In this document: in pieces, positions 1 through 7,365 of the stretch | How positions within the stretch are numbered: position 1 is the first letter of the stretch | Layout of the letters: every line of letters begins with the position of its first letter | Notes under the pieces: model-generated | Databases searched by the model: none | The model's input: only the letters and a program-made list of their open reading frames with translations | What the model was told of the DNA's origin: nothing | Made by a program: the position numbers and the translations under genes | Assembly: GCA_021790055.1 (NCBI GenBank) | Contig: JAJYIL010000070.1 | Coordinates: 1 to 10,249 of the forward strand | Direction: 5' to 3' | DNA length: 10,249 nucleotides | Source: Bacteroidota bacterium | Lineage (GTDB): Bacteria; Bacteroidota; Ignavibacteria; Ignavibacteriales; Ignavibacteriaceae

Positions 1-1392
1 TCGCCGCAAACGCCGATTTTTAGATACGGCTATTGGCAGCAGTTTAAAAGCATGGCTGCCGACAGTCAGGAAATAGGCGCGCATACAATGACCCATCCCG
101 ACCTTACCCAACTTGCCGTGGGCGATACTTCAACACCAAATACCATTACTTACGAGCTTTACCAGTCGAAGAAATTAATTGAACAAAATATTCCCGGCGT
201 TAATTGTATTGACCTTGCTTATCCATACTGTACATACAATTCAACAGTAGAGAGTGTCGTAGCGAAATATTTTCAGTCCGCAAGGACTTGCGGAAGCTTT
301 GTCCAGAATCCTGAAATAACAGATACAAACTTCTATAATATTCTTTCAGGCGATGTCTCTTTTAATGAACCCAGGCAGGTTCCGTCAGATGATCAAGATG
401 AGCTTGACACATATTTGAATACGCTTCAGACAGATGCGATAAACAACGGGCAATGGGCTGTGCTGCTTGCTCATGAAGTGGTACCGATGGATACTATTGC
501 AAAGTACGATGGTCATGATTCTTTAATGTATGAGCCTATCTCGACTTATTGGTTCAACGAGCTATGCGCATGGCTAAAACAAAAGTCAGACAGCAACCTG
601 GTTTGGGTTGCTACTTTTGGAAATGTAACAAGGTACATAAAGGAACGGGAAAACTTTTCTTATTCAATCCTCTCCAGTTCTTCAACAAGCATTCAGATTA
701 ATCCTGTTGACGGTCTGGATGACTCGATATACAATTACCCTCTTACGGTTGATGTTACAGTACCTTCAAACTGGAAGAATGTTGAAGTGCGGCAGGGAAA
801 TAATTTTTCTGAAACGACGGCTTTCTCCGATGGAACAAATAATTATGTTAGGATAAAAGTAATTCCGGACCTCGGAATATTAACGCTTAGCCCCGTTGGC
901 AGTATTTTTGTTTTCTCAGGTCAAGTTACTTACGATAATATTTCAGCTACTCCTTTACCAAATGTAACAATCACTTTAAATAACGGTTCAGATTCTTTGA
1001 CAGCAATTACGGACGCTCAGGGAAATTTTTCAATCCCGAATTTAACACCCGGAACTTATACTTTGACCGAAGTAAAAACGGGCGGATGGGGAGGTGTAAA
1101 TTCTACAGACGCTTTGCTGGCAGCAAGATATTTTGCAGGCTTAACTACTCTTGACAATCTTCAGAAGAAGGCTGCCGATGTTAACGGCAACGGCAGCATA
1201 AACAGCACAGATGCCTTGTTGATTGCAAGAAGGTACACAAGGCTAATTCAATCATTCCCAAAGCCGGATTGGGTATTTGACGCACCGTCTTCAATTACCA
1301 TCAGCGGCTCGGATATCAACTTAAATATTAAAGCCCTGGCAACCGGGGACATCAGTAAATCCGATACACAGGTTGGAATGGCAAAGCTTTAA
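1..1392 (+). CDS. Secreted polysaccharide deacetylase (NodB fold) with dockerin-like tail, 5' truncated by the window
   Basis: The frame is open from base 1, so the real start lies upstream and 463 residues are visible (numbered here from base 1). The NodB metal-binding motif HTMTHP is at residues 28-33, an AYPY motif 3 at 73-76, and LLAHE, resembling the closing 'L-x-H' motif, at 155-159. The first motif (TFDDG type) must lie outside the window. The family hydrolyses N- or O-acetyl groups on polysaccharides such as chitin, peptidoglycan or xylan; the substrate cannot be told here. Residues about 305-359 look like a carboxypeptidase-regulatory/SdrD-B beta-sandwich (GQVTY...PLPNVTITL...DAQGNFSIPNL.PGTYTL). 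Residues 361-412 carry two dockerin-like repeats (GVNSTDALLAARY and DVNGNGSINSTDALLIARRY). Only the second has a full set of Asp/Asn calcium ligands. A final segment (423-463) resembles surface-protein ends in FCB bacteria. The fold is confident, the export route is inferred. Confidence 0.85.
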   Translation, partial: SPQTPIFRYGYWQQFKSMAADSQEIGAHTMTHPDLTQLAVGDTSTPNTITYELYQSKKLIEQNIPGVNCIDLAYPYCTYNSTVESVVAKYFQSARTCGSFVQNPEITDTNFYNILSGDVSFNEPRQVPSDDQDELDTYLNTLQTDAINNGQWAVLLAHEVVPMDTIAKYDGHDSLMYEPISTYWFNELCAWLKQKSDSNLVWVATFGNVTRYIKERENFSYSILSSSSTSIQINPVDGLDDSIYNYPLTVDVTVPSNWKNVEVRQGNNFSETTAFSDGTNNYVRIKVIPDLGILTLSPVGSIFVFSGQVTYDNISATPLPNVTITLNNGSDSLTAITDAQGNFSIPNLTPGTYTLTEVKTGGWGGVNSTDALLAARYFAGLTTLDNLQKKAADVNGNGSINSTDALLIARRYTRLIQSFPKPDWVFDAPSSITISGSDINLNIKALATGDISKSDTQVGMAKL

Positions 1393-2799
1393 TTACTTGA
1401 AATTTCTTTGTACCGGATGTCCTTCCGTATTAAATATTACTTTGTTGAAATCCAATACCTTTGCCGGTGCAAAAAGCAGGTAAAGATATTTCAAAGTCTC
1501 TGCTAAGAAAAAGCTTTCCATCGCATCCCTTTTTTGCTTAGTGATAACGCTTTTTAATTCGGCGAAGCCGCTGTTTGTCTTGCAGTACTTCACAATATTA
1601 TTAAAGAAGGTTTTTCCCATCTGCAAATACTTTTTACTATGAGTGTAATGGTAAAGATAATAAGCCGATTCAATTATCTCCGGTCGAAGAGGGTAGCCTG
1701 GTGAAATTATTTTCATGTAGCTGTAGTCGATCTGTTCAGGTTCGATGCCCTCAAGGTTCCACATCTTATAGCAAGAAGCTTCAAGAGCTTCTGCTCTTTT
1801 CAAATCGCCGCTTAACACCAGCTCGGCTGGGAAGAAAGCATCAAGAGCACCGAAGTGCGTTGAAATTCTTTTGCCGGTATTCATGTCTGCGTGTCCGTAC
1901 CAGAATCCTGTTGAAGCTTTGTCTGCGAGGTATTTATTAATAGCAGTGATGCTTGTCTTCCACATTCTCTCGCAATCTTTATCTCCGAAAAGCATCCATC
2001 TCTTTAAGAGATATTCGTAATAAGAATCTATTCCTCCGGTTATGCTGCTGTTGGTATTAACCCATTTACCGGTTTCAATACTTATTTCCGAGCCAACCAA
2101 CCCTATATTTGATCTTCTGTTATACAAGGCTGTTAAAGCTCTCTTGGCTTTGTTAAAGTATTCAGGATTACCGGTAAGCTTGCTTAAGGTTCCAAGCTCA
2201 ATTATGCATGAACCAATCTCCGCAGGATTACTAACAGCACCGCTTACCTTGCCGGTTTTCAAATTAATATAACGGTACGGCATCCCGGTTTTGGAATTGA
2301 ATACCGGCATTAGCCTGTTTGCAAGGTCTTCTGCTAATTTTAAGAATCCTTTATTGCGTGTAAGTTCGTAGCTTGATAGCAAACCGCCGACAAGCCGGAT
2401 GTTTATCTCGAAAAATTTGACGGTGATATTCTTATCAAACGATAAGCTGTCGAGAATTAATTTTTGAGTTTCGGCAGCTTCTTTCTTCAATCCCATTAAA
2501 ACCATCGTATCGAACGCATCAACCGGCGTCATCAGCAGCGAAGATGAATACCAGTCTCTGTAGGTATCGCTAATCGGTTTAAGCTCGTCGTGTCCCCATG
2601 CGTATTTTTTATATCCGTTCCATGCAAAGAGGAATTCCTGCTTTACTTTCTCAGCCATCTCTTTCTTATTTATCTTTTCATTTTGCTTATCAGTAAACGA
2701 ATGGCTGCGAATATTTAACTTTCCAAAGATGGGATTTGAAAAGCCAAAAATTATAATTAACGTTATGATGAATAGAGAAATCGGAAATTTATATTTCAT
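1393..2799 (-). CDS. GH47 class I alpha-1,2-mannosidase, exported
   Basis: Glycoside hydrolase family 47: inverting, calcium-dependent removal of alpha-1,2-linked mannose from high-mannose glycans or mannan. At 468 residues it is about the size of one catalytic domain. Family landmarks run in order: AWNGYKKYAWGHDEL (59-73), DAFDTMVLMGL (94-104), FEINIRLVGGLLS (130-142), GGIDSYYEYLLKRW (255-268), LRPEIIES (371-378), ESFFLAETLKYLYLLF (428-443) and NTEGHP (457-462). By comparison with the human ER enzyme, E131, D258 and E374 match the three catalytic acids, and T458 matches the threonine that binds calcium. All four are present, so it should be active. The N-terminus has a hydrophobic run (residues 7-20) fit for a Sec signal peptide or anchor. 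Start supported by AAGGA six bases upstream (2806-2810). It lies 22 bp after the GH125 gene, so the two are probably co-transcribed. GH47 is mainly eukaryotic; bacterial members are uncommon. Confidence 0.93.
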   Translation of the reverse strand: MKYKFPISLFIITLIIIFGFSNPIFGKLNIRSHSFTDKQNEKINKKEMAEKVKQEFLFAWNGYKKYAWGHDELKPISDTYRDWYSSSLLMTPVDAFDTMVLMGLKKEAAETQKLILDSLSFDKNITVKFFEINIRLVGGLLSSYELTRNKGFLKLAEDLANRLMPVFNSKTGMPYRYINLKTGKVSGAVSNPAEIGSCIIELGTLSKLTGNPEYFNKAKRALTALYNRRSNIGLVGSEISIETGKWVNTNSSITGGIDSYYEYLLKRWMLFGDKDCERMWKTSITAINKYLADKASTGFWYGHADMNTGKRISTHFGALDAFFPAELVLSGDLKRAEALEASCYKMWNLEGIEPEQIDYSYMKIISPGYPLRPEIIESAYYLYHYTHSKKYLQMGKTFFNNIVKYCKTNSGFAELKSVITKQKRDAMESFFLAETLKYLYLLFAPAKVLDFNKVIFNTEGHPVQRNFK

Positions 2800-2821
2800 T
2801 TTTTGTCCTTAAGAATTTCTG

Positions 2822-4276
2822 TTAGAAGTCTGATTTTAGTAAATATGGCTTTTCGTTATACAACTTTATAATAAGCTCGCCGAAAAGCGTATTTGCCCAT
2901 GCAAACCACTTTCTTGTAAACTTTTTGGGATCATCTTTCTCAAACGATTCATGGATAAACCCGGTACCCGCATTTGTATCGAGTAATGATTTTATGCAAG
3001 ACGAAATTTCCCGATCGTTTGAAGTAGTAAGCGCCTGCATTATAAAGCTCATGGACCATATTTTACCTAAGCCTGTGTGCGGACTGCCGATTCCATTTCC
3101 GTATTTACCTTTGAAGAAATATGGATTGCTTCCGCTGAATATAAATCTTCTTGTATTTCGATAAACCGCATCTGTCTCGGAAAAGCTGCCGTAATAAGGA
3201 AGCGACAGTAGTCCCGGGAAGCTTGGATCGTCCATAAACAGCCTGTTTCCGAAGCCGTCGACTTCAAAAGAAATCATTTCGCCGAAGTCGAGGTGCTTAA
3301 TTAATGCATATTGCTTTAATGCAGATTCAATTTCATCGGCAAGTGCCGAGCATTCATTTGCAAAGTCTTTATCGTCGATAATTGTTGTGAACATCTCTGC
3401 CAAGTTCCGCAAAGAAACTACCGCAAAGTAATTTGAAGGAACAAAGAAAAGAAAAATGGTGGCATCATCAGAAGGTCGAAAGACAGAGCAAATCAAGCCA
3501 ACCGGCTTTATCGGGTTGCCATATCCGAAGCCTGCAACGGTATCGGTCTGCCTTGCAGTTACCCGTTGAAACTTGTATGGTCCCGGTACATGCTTTCTTT
3601 GCTGCTGTTTAAATGTTTTAATAACAAGCTTCATTGCGGATTGCCATTTAGCATCAAGGCAAGATGTGTCCCCGGTAGTCTTCCAGAATATGTAGGCGAG
3701 CCTAATTGGATAGCACAGAGAATCCAATTCCCACTTTCTCTCATGAAGTTCAGGTTTCATCGTAGTTAGATCTTTATCCCAGGGGCTTCCGGTTGGACCG
3801 TAATTAAAGGCATTCGCGTAAGGGTCTATCAGAATGCACTTAGCCTGCCTGTTAATTACGCCTGCAAGAAGCTGTTTCAGCTTTTCATCTTTATTTGCCA
3901 GGGAAAGATATGAAATAACCTGTGCTGTAGAATCCCTTAGCCACATAGCATTTATATCCCCCGTAATAACAAAAGTATCGGGTTTACCGTCAATCATTTG
4001 AAACTTGACTGTGGTATCAAGAGTGTTCGGGTAGCAGTTTTCAAACATCCAAGCAAGCCTAGGGTTTTTGATTGCGGATTTTACTTTTTTTATTTCTTCC
4101 TCAACCGCGGGGCTAACAAACTTGCGTTCTTCGGGCTTTGGTCTTTGGCTTATATATCCGCCGTTAAAGTCGAATGAATGAATTTCCTTCCGGGCATCTA
4201 ATTTTGAAAATCCTGATAAAGATAAACCGGCTAAAGCAAGCCCACCGCTTTTGATAAATTCTCTTCTAGATGACAT
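2822..4276 (-). CDS. GH125 exo-alpha-1,6-mannosidase with twin-arginine leader
   Basis: Glycoside hydrolase family 125 (formerly DUF1237), metal-independent inverting exo-alpha-1,6-mannosidases. Characteristic stretches are ITGDINAMWLRDST (104-117), DPYANAFNYGP (151-161), ERKWELDSLCYP (179-190), SVFRPSDDATIFLFFVPSNYFA (264-285, key part RPSDDA) and GFIHESF with KWFAWANTLFGELI towards the end (439-469). D270 and E443 fit the general acid and base of the characterised clostridial enzyme; their 173-residue spacing equals the spacing I recall there (D220 and E393). The N-terminus SRREFIKSGG followed by an Ala/Leu-rich stretch is a clear Tat signal (S-R-R-x-F-x-K), so folded export is expected. 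Length (484) is normal once the leader and linker are counted. First gene of the mannosidase operon with GH47. The start has no good Shine-Dalgarno, but the Tat motif immediately after it supports this ATG. Confidence 0.93.
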   Translation of the reverse strand: MSSRREFIKSGGLALAGLSLSGFSKLDARKEIHSFDFNGGYISQRPKPEERKFVSPAVEEEIKKVKSAIKNPRLAWMFENCYPNTLDTTVKFQMIDGKPDTFVITGDINAMWLRDSTAQVISYLSLANKDEKLKQLLAGVINRQAKCILIDPYANAFNYGPTGSPWDKDLTTMKPELHERKWELDSLCYPIRLAYIFWKTTGDTSCLDAKWQSAMKLVIKTFKQQQRKHVPGPYKFQRVTARQTDTVAGFGYGNPIKPVGLICSVFRPSDDATIFLFFVPSNYFAVVSLRNLAEMFTTIIDDKDFANECSALADEIESALKQYALIKHLDFGEMISFEVDGFGNRLFMDDPSFPGLLSLPYYGSFSETDAVYRNTRRFIFSGSNPYFFKGKYGNGIGSPHTGLGKIWSMSFIMQALTTSNDREISSCIKSLLDTNAGTGFIHESFEKDDPKKFTRKWFAWANTLFGELIIKLYNEKPYLLKSDF

Positions 4277-4301
4277 TATCGTTAAAATGAAAATTAAAAC
4301 T

Positions 4302-4335
4302 TAAATATATAGATAAAAGATATGAATTCTACAAA
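4302..4335 (-). promoter_or_regulatory. Possible Bacteroidota-type promoter for the GH125-GH47 operon
   Basis: On the minus strand TTTG (4335-4332) is followed after 22 bases by TATATTTA (4309-4302). This resembles the -33 TTTG and -7 TAnnTTTG boxes of Bacteroidota sigma factors, with one mismatch in the -7 box and slightly long spacing. The upstream element overlaps the T-run of the preceding gene's terminator. The region is very AT-rich, so a chance match is quite possible. Confidence 0.25.
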
Positions 4336-4369
4336 AAAAAAGAGGAGAATCCATTTGAAGATTCTCCTC
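4333..4369 (-). terminator. Intrinsic terminator of the zinc-ribbon gene
   Basis: A perfect 10-bp stem, GAGGAGAATC (4342-4351) against GATTCTCCTC (4360-4369), closes an 8-base loop. Read on the minus strand it is followed at once by nine T residues (4341-4333). It lies 24 bp past the stop codon of the zinc-ribbon gene and before GH125. It separates the two transcription units, so GH125 needs its own promoter in the roughly 60 bp that remain. Confidence 0.9.
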
Positions 4370-4393
4370 CGGGTAAGTTAGTATGTAGAAATT

Positions 4394-4879
4394 TTATCTC
4401 TCCCAGTAAACGCGTATGCCTTTCTCGCCGCTAAGATATTTAAAAGAAAAATTACCTTGATATGATCTTGCCAAAGCTTCGCCGATTCTTCTTGCTATAT
4501 GCACACCGGTTGTTGTTAACTGAGTAATATTCTTTTCTAACTTCATGGAGATAATACGTTCGAGAGGTCTTTCGTTCTTTTCTAATCTTTCGGTGTTACG
4601 GATTAGATTTGAAATTTCTTCTTCATGTCCTGCAAAGAAATTACCTTTAATTTCTATAAAGCCTGCCGGGTAGTTATCGTTTATTCTTCTACAAGCCGGA
4701 CACATAGTTTTTATTGAATGGTTTTCTACTTCGTTCCAGGTCCATCTGCCGTTCATAAATGCTGCGCCGCAAGATGCACAAACTTGAATAGCCGGTAGAC
4801 TGTTTTTGCCCCTGTATGTATCTTTCCTTTTTTCTTTTATCAATTTGTCATTTCGTTTCTGTGAGCTTCTTATTCTCAT
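4394..4879 (-). CDS. BCAM0308 / NMD3-like zinc-ribbon protein
   Basis: A 161-residue cytoplasmic protein with a Lys/Arg-rich N-terminus (about residues 1-25). A zinc ribbon follows, made of CASC (C34, C37) and CPAC (C60, C63), with GRWTW between the knuckles. The motif NYPAGFIEIKGNF (69-81) leads into HEEEISNLIRNTE (85-97) and ERPLERI (103-109). The C-terminal half has the signature LTTTGVHIARRIGEALARSY (121-140) and ends in RVYW. This pattern matches a widespread bacterial family of unknown function, called BCAM0308 family and often auto-annotated as an NMD3-like 'mRNA decay/ribosome stability' protein. That label rests on zinc-ribbon similarity to NMD3, and I would not assume the function. 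A nucleic-acid or ribosome partner is plausible from the basic tail and ribbon. It has its own terminator and strong ribosome binding site, so it is monocistronic. Confidence 0.8.
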   Translation of the reverse strand: MRIRSSQKRNDKLIKEKRKDTYRGKNSLPAIQVCASCGAAFMNGRWTWNEVENHSIKTMCPACRRINDNYPAGFIEIKGNFFAGHEEEISNLIRNTERLEKNERPLERIISMKLEKNITQLTTTGVHIARRIGEALARSYQGNFSFKYLSGEKGIRVYWER

Positions 4880-4884
4880 AACTA

Positions 4885-4890
4885 CTCCTT
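4885..4890 (-). promoter_or_regulatory. Strong Shine-Dalgarno of the zinc-ribbon gene
   Basis: AAGGAG on the minus strand, five bases before the ATG at 4879. It is the best ribosome binding site in the window and fixes the start of the zinc-ribbon gene. Its neighbours GH125 and recD2 have no comparable site. Confidence 0.7.
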
Positions 4891-5148
4891 ACTGAATTTT
4901 AAGGACTATTTGACTTTAATTAAATTGATTTATCAAGGTTATTAAATACCTTTAACGCTGCATATTGAAATGAGATTTATTTTATTATCTGCCTCCTATA
5001 TTAGTTTGTATTATGAATAGAAATAAATGAAGTAACCTTTTCCCTTACCCTCCTTGAAATTTTATTTTTTCGTTTTGATTTGAAAGAATTAAAACAGAGT
5101 TCACGCTCAGAATCCATTCTTTTGTTGATGGCAATGTAATTTTCTTTT

Positions 5149-5210
5149 TACGAAATGTCAACTTATATTTTAAAGGATTTTTTAGAAATTGATTGATTCC
5201 ACATTTCGTA
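5149..5210. repeat. 10-bp inverted repeat around the recD2 promoter
   Basis: TACGAAATGT (5149-5158) and its exact reverse complement ACATTTCGTA (5201-5210) are separated by 42 bases. The downstream arm lies inside the spacer of the proposed recD2 promoter. The arm centres are 52 bp apart, close to five helical turns, so both arms would face the same side of the DNA. This would fit a repressor that loops DNA. A chance repeat in AT-rich sequence cannot be excluded. Confidence 0.45.
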
Positions 5211-5218
5211 TCTATTAT
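5189..5218 (+). promoter_or_regulatory. Sigma70-like promoter of recD2
   Basis: TTGATT (5189-5194) and TATTAT (5213-5218) are separated by 18 bases. They match the TTGACA and TATAAT consensus at four and five of six positions. Transcription would start near 5225, leaving a leader of about 30 bases. The call rests on sequence match and position only. Confidence 0.45.
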
Positions 5219-5256
5219 TTAAATTTAATAATGTTAACAGTATTAGACCAGAACTA

Positions 5257-7365
5257 ATGCAGACTATTCATGGCATAGTTGATGTTTACATTTACCGGAA
5301 CAACGACACCGGCTATAGCGTATTAAAACTGGAGGACGGCACTACCGTAGTCGGAGTCCTACCAAAATTTAATAGCAGTGAGGCTGTAGAGTTTAACGGC
5401 GAGTGGATTAATCATTCTAAATTTGGCAGACAATTTAATGTGGAAAATTTCAAAATGAGTCTGCCGGCTACAAGAGATGGAATTATAAAATTTTTAGGTT
5501 CAAGGATTATTAGAGGCATAGGTGAAAGAACCGCAAAGAAAATTGTCGATAGGTTCGGCGAACAAACTCTTGATATTTTGGATAACAACATCGAGCGCCT
5601 TCTCGAAGTAAAGGGATTCACAAGAAGAAGGATTGAAGAAGTACGCAAAGGCTGGAAAGCACAGCGGAGTGTTAAGGACACCATGATAGCTCTTCAATCT
5701 TTAGGTATAACTTCCGGCATCGCAATGAAGATTTATAAAGCTTACGGTGAACAAGCTGTTACAATTGTAAAGACAAACCCATATAAATTAACTGACGATG
5801 TTTGGGGAATAGGCTTTAAGCTTGCAGATAGAATAGGTGAGAGCGTCGGAATAAGCCGCGACCATCCTTCTAGGATTAAAGCCGGGATAATTTTCATTCT
5901 TAATGAAGCAGGTAAGAACGGGCATGTCTATCTTCCGGAAGATGAGCTAATACATCATTGCACCTCAATGCTTGATTATGGACTTTCAAAGTCCGATCCA
6001 ATGCTTGTGGAACTTGAGCGCGAAGAACAGATAATAATTAAAGATAATAATGTATATCCTGCTATCCTTTTTTATGCAGAAGCCGGGATAGCAAGATCAA
6101 TAAGAAACTTAATGAGCACTAAACCCGAAAGACCGATTGAAGTAGATAAGTTCTTAAAATCCATCCCCGAAAGATTTTCTGAAGAGCAGGTAAAGGCAAT
6201 AAAGAGCTCATTCGAAAATAAAATTCTTATACTGAACGGCGGACCGGGTACGGGTAAGACCGAGACCCTTAGAGGCATTATTAAGTTTTATGAAGAGTTT
6301 ACCGGCTGTAAAGAAAGAAGCACGCAAATTCTTCTCGCCGCACCAACCGGCAGAGCAGCCAAAAGAATAAGTGAAGTTGTCGCTCGCGAGGCAAAGACCA
6401 TCCACCGCATGCTGGAGTATAATCCTACACTTGGAATATTCAGCTTCGATAAAGAAAATAAGCTGGAAGCGGACCTGATAATTATTGACGAAGTCTCTAT
6501 GATTGATACTTATTTGATGTATCATCTTCTTGAAGCCATAAGCGATAGAACTGTTCTTATTCTTGTCGGCGATACAAACCAGCTTCCTTCCGTGGGTCCC
6601 GGAAATGTTCTTCATGATCTGATAAGCTCCGGCTTGATACCGGTTGTTACATTGACTAAAATCTTCCGCCAGGCAGAGCAAAGCAGAATTGTTATCGCCG
6701 CTCATCAAATAAACAAGGGATTGATGCCCGACTTTTCAATTAAGAAAGAAAGCGACTTCTTCTTTGTTGAAGAGGAAGACGATAAAAAAATTCCAGGCCT
6801 GATTCTAGATTTATGCAGCCGCCGGCTTCCATCTAAATACAATTTTAATCCGCTGAATGATATTCAGGTACTAAGTCCCATGCACAAAGGAGACGCGGGC
6901 ACGAACAACTTAAACAATGCACTGCAGGAAGGACTAAACAACAGCGCAACCTTATTAAGGCACGGCAGCTTAACCTATAAGCCCGGCGATAAGGTAATGC
7001 AGTTAAAAAATAATTATGAAAAGGAAATTTTTAACGGAGACCTTGGAATTGTACTTAGCGGGAATGCAGAGAAGAAGTTACTATCTGTTGAGTTTAACGG
7101 CAAGGCTTTTACATACGACGCTTCCGATCTTGATGAGATAACTCTTGCATATGCCGCTACCGTGCATAAAAGCCAGGGAAGCGAATATCCTTGTGTAATT
7201 CTTGCGTTGACTTCTTCGCATTATGTTATGCTTCAGAGAAACTTGCTTTATACAGCCGTTACCCGCGCAAAAAAGCTAATGATAATTGCGGGCTCAAAGC
7301 GCGCTCTTTCAACGGCAGTAAGCAATAATAGAATCAGCAAGAGGTATACCTCGTTATTTAAGTAG
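5257..7365 (+). CDS. recD2: RecD2 (YrrC-type) ATP-dependent 5'-3' DNA helicase
   Basis: Superfamily 1B helicase of the RecD2 type, which acts without RecB and RecC in DNA repair and replication-fork maintenance in characterised bacteria. At 702 residues it is complete (the Deinococcus enzyme is about 715). An N-terminal OB-like region (about 1-70) has the YrrC_N pattern (GIVDVYIYRNNDTGYSVLKL). A helix-hairpin-helix block spans about 75-195 (RGIGERTAKKIVDRFG, LEVKGF, WGIGFKLADRIG). The motor carries a Q-motif (FSEEQVKAI, 307-315), Walker A GGPGTGKT (328-335), Walker B IIIDEVSM (408-415), motif III VGDTNQLPSVGPGN (437-450), motif IV KIFRQ (468-472), motif V ATVHKSQGSEYP (634-645) and motif VI YTAVTRAKK (665-673, arginine finger R670). 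All key residues are intact. The ATG has no Shine-Dalgarno, but no other in-frame start exists before it. It is a single gene, divergent from its upstream neighbour. Confidence 0.96.
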   Translation: MQTIHGIVDVYIYRNNDTGYSVLKLEDGTTVVGVLPKFNSSEAVEFNGEWINHSKFGRQFNVENFKMSLPATRDGIIKFLGSRIIRGIGERTAKKIVDRFGEQTLDILDNNIERLLEVKGFTRRRIEEVRKGWKAQRSVKDTMIALQSLGITSGIAMKIYKAYGEQAVTIVKTNPYKLTDDVWGIGFKLADRIGESVGISRDHPSRIKAGIIFILNEAGKNGHVYLPEDELIHHCTSMLDYGLSKSDPMLVELEREEQIIIKDNNVYPAILFYAEAGIARSIRNLMSTKPERPIEVDKFLKSIPERFSEEQVKAIKSSFENKILILNGGPGTGKTETLRGIIKFYEEFTGCKERSTQILLAAPTGRAAKRISEVVAREAKTIHRMLEYNPTLGIFSFDKENKLEADLIIIDEVSMIDTYLMYHLLEAISDRTVLILVGDTNQLPSVGPGNVLHDLISSGLIPVVTLTKIFRQAEQSRIVIAAHQINKGLMPDFSIKKESDFFFVEEEDDKKIPGLILDLCSRRLPSKYNFNPLNDIQVLSPMHKGDAGTNNLNNALQEGLNNSATLLRHGSLTYKPGDKVMQLKNNYEKEIFNGDLGIVLSGNAEKKLLSVEFNGKAFTYDASDLDEITLAYAATVHKSQGSEYPCVILALTSSHYVMLQRNLLYTAVTRAKKLMIIAGSKRALSTAVSNNRISKRYTSLFK

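Larger units (their letters stand above)
4880..5256. other. Divergent intergenic region between the zinc-ribbon gene and recD2
   Basis: These 377 bp lie between divergently transcribed genes, and I see no coding sequence in them. The left side holds the Shine-Dalgarno of the zinc-ribbon gene and a small inverted repeat, AAGGT (4935-4939) with ACCTT (4948-4952), in its likely promoter zone. I could not fit convincing -35/-10 boxes for that gene. The middle (about 5037-5072) has pyrimidine-rich and T-rich tracts. The right side holds the recD2 promoter and a 10-bp inverted repeat, listed separately. Confidence 0.6.

Noticed and set aside
1701..1940. Plus-strand frame of 79 codons inside GH47 and similar frames inside GH125 and recD2
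   Set aside because: These are opposite-strand shadows of strongly supported enzymes, with no domains and no ribosome binding sites that stand out.
7341..7352. Palindrome GAGGTATACCTC at the 3' end of recD2 as a terminator
   Set aside because: It is within coding sequence, has only a 4-bp stem, and is not followed by a T-run.
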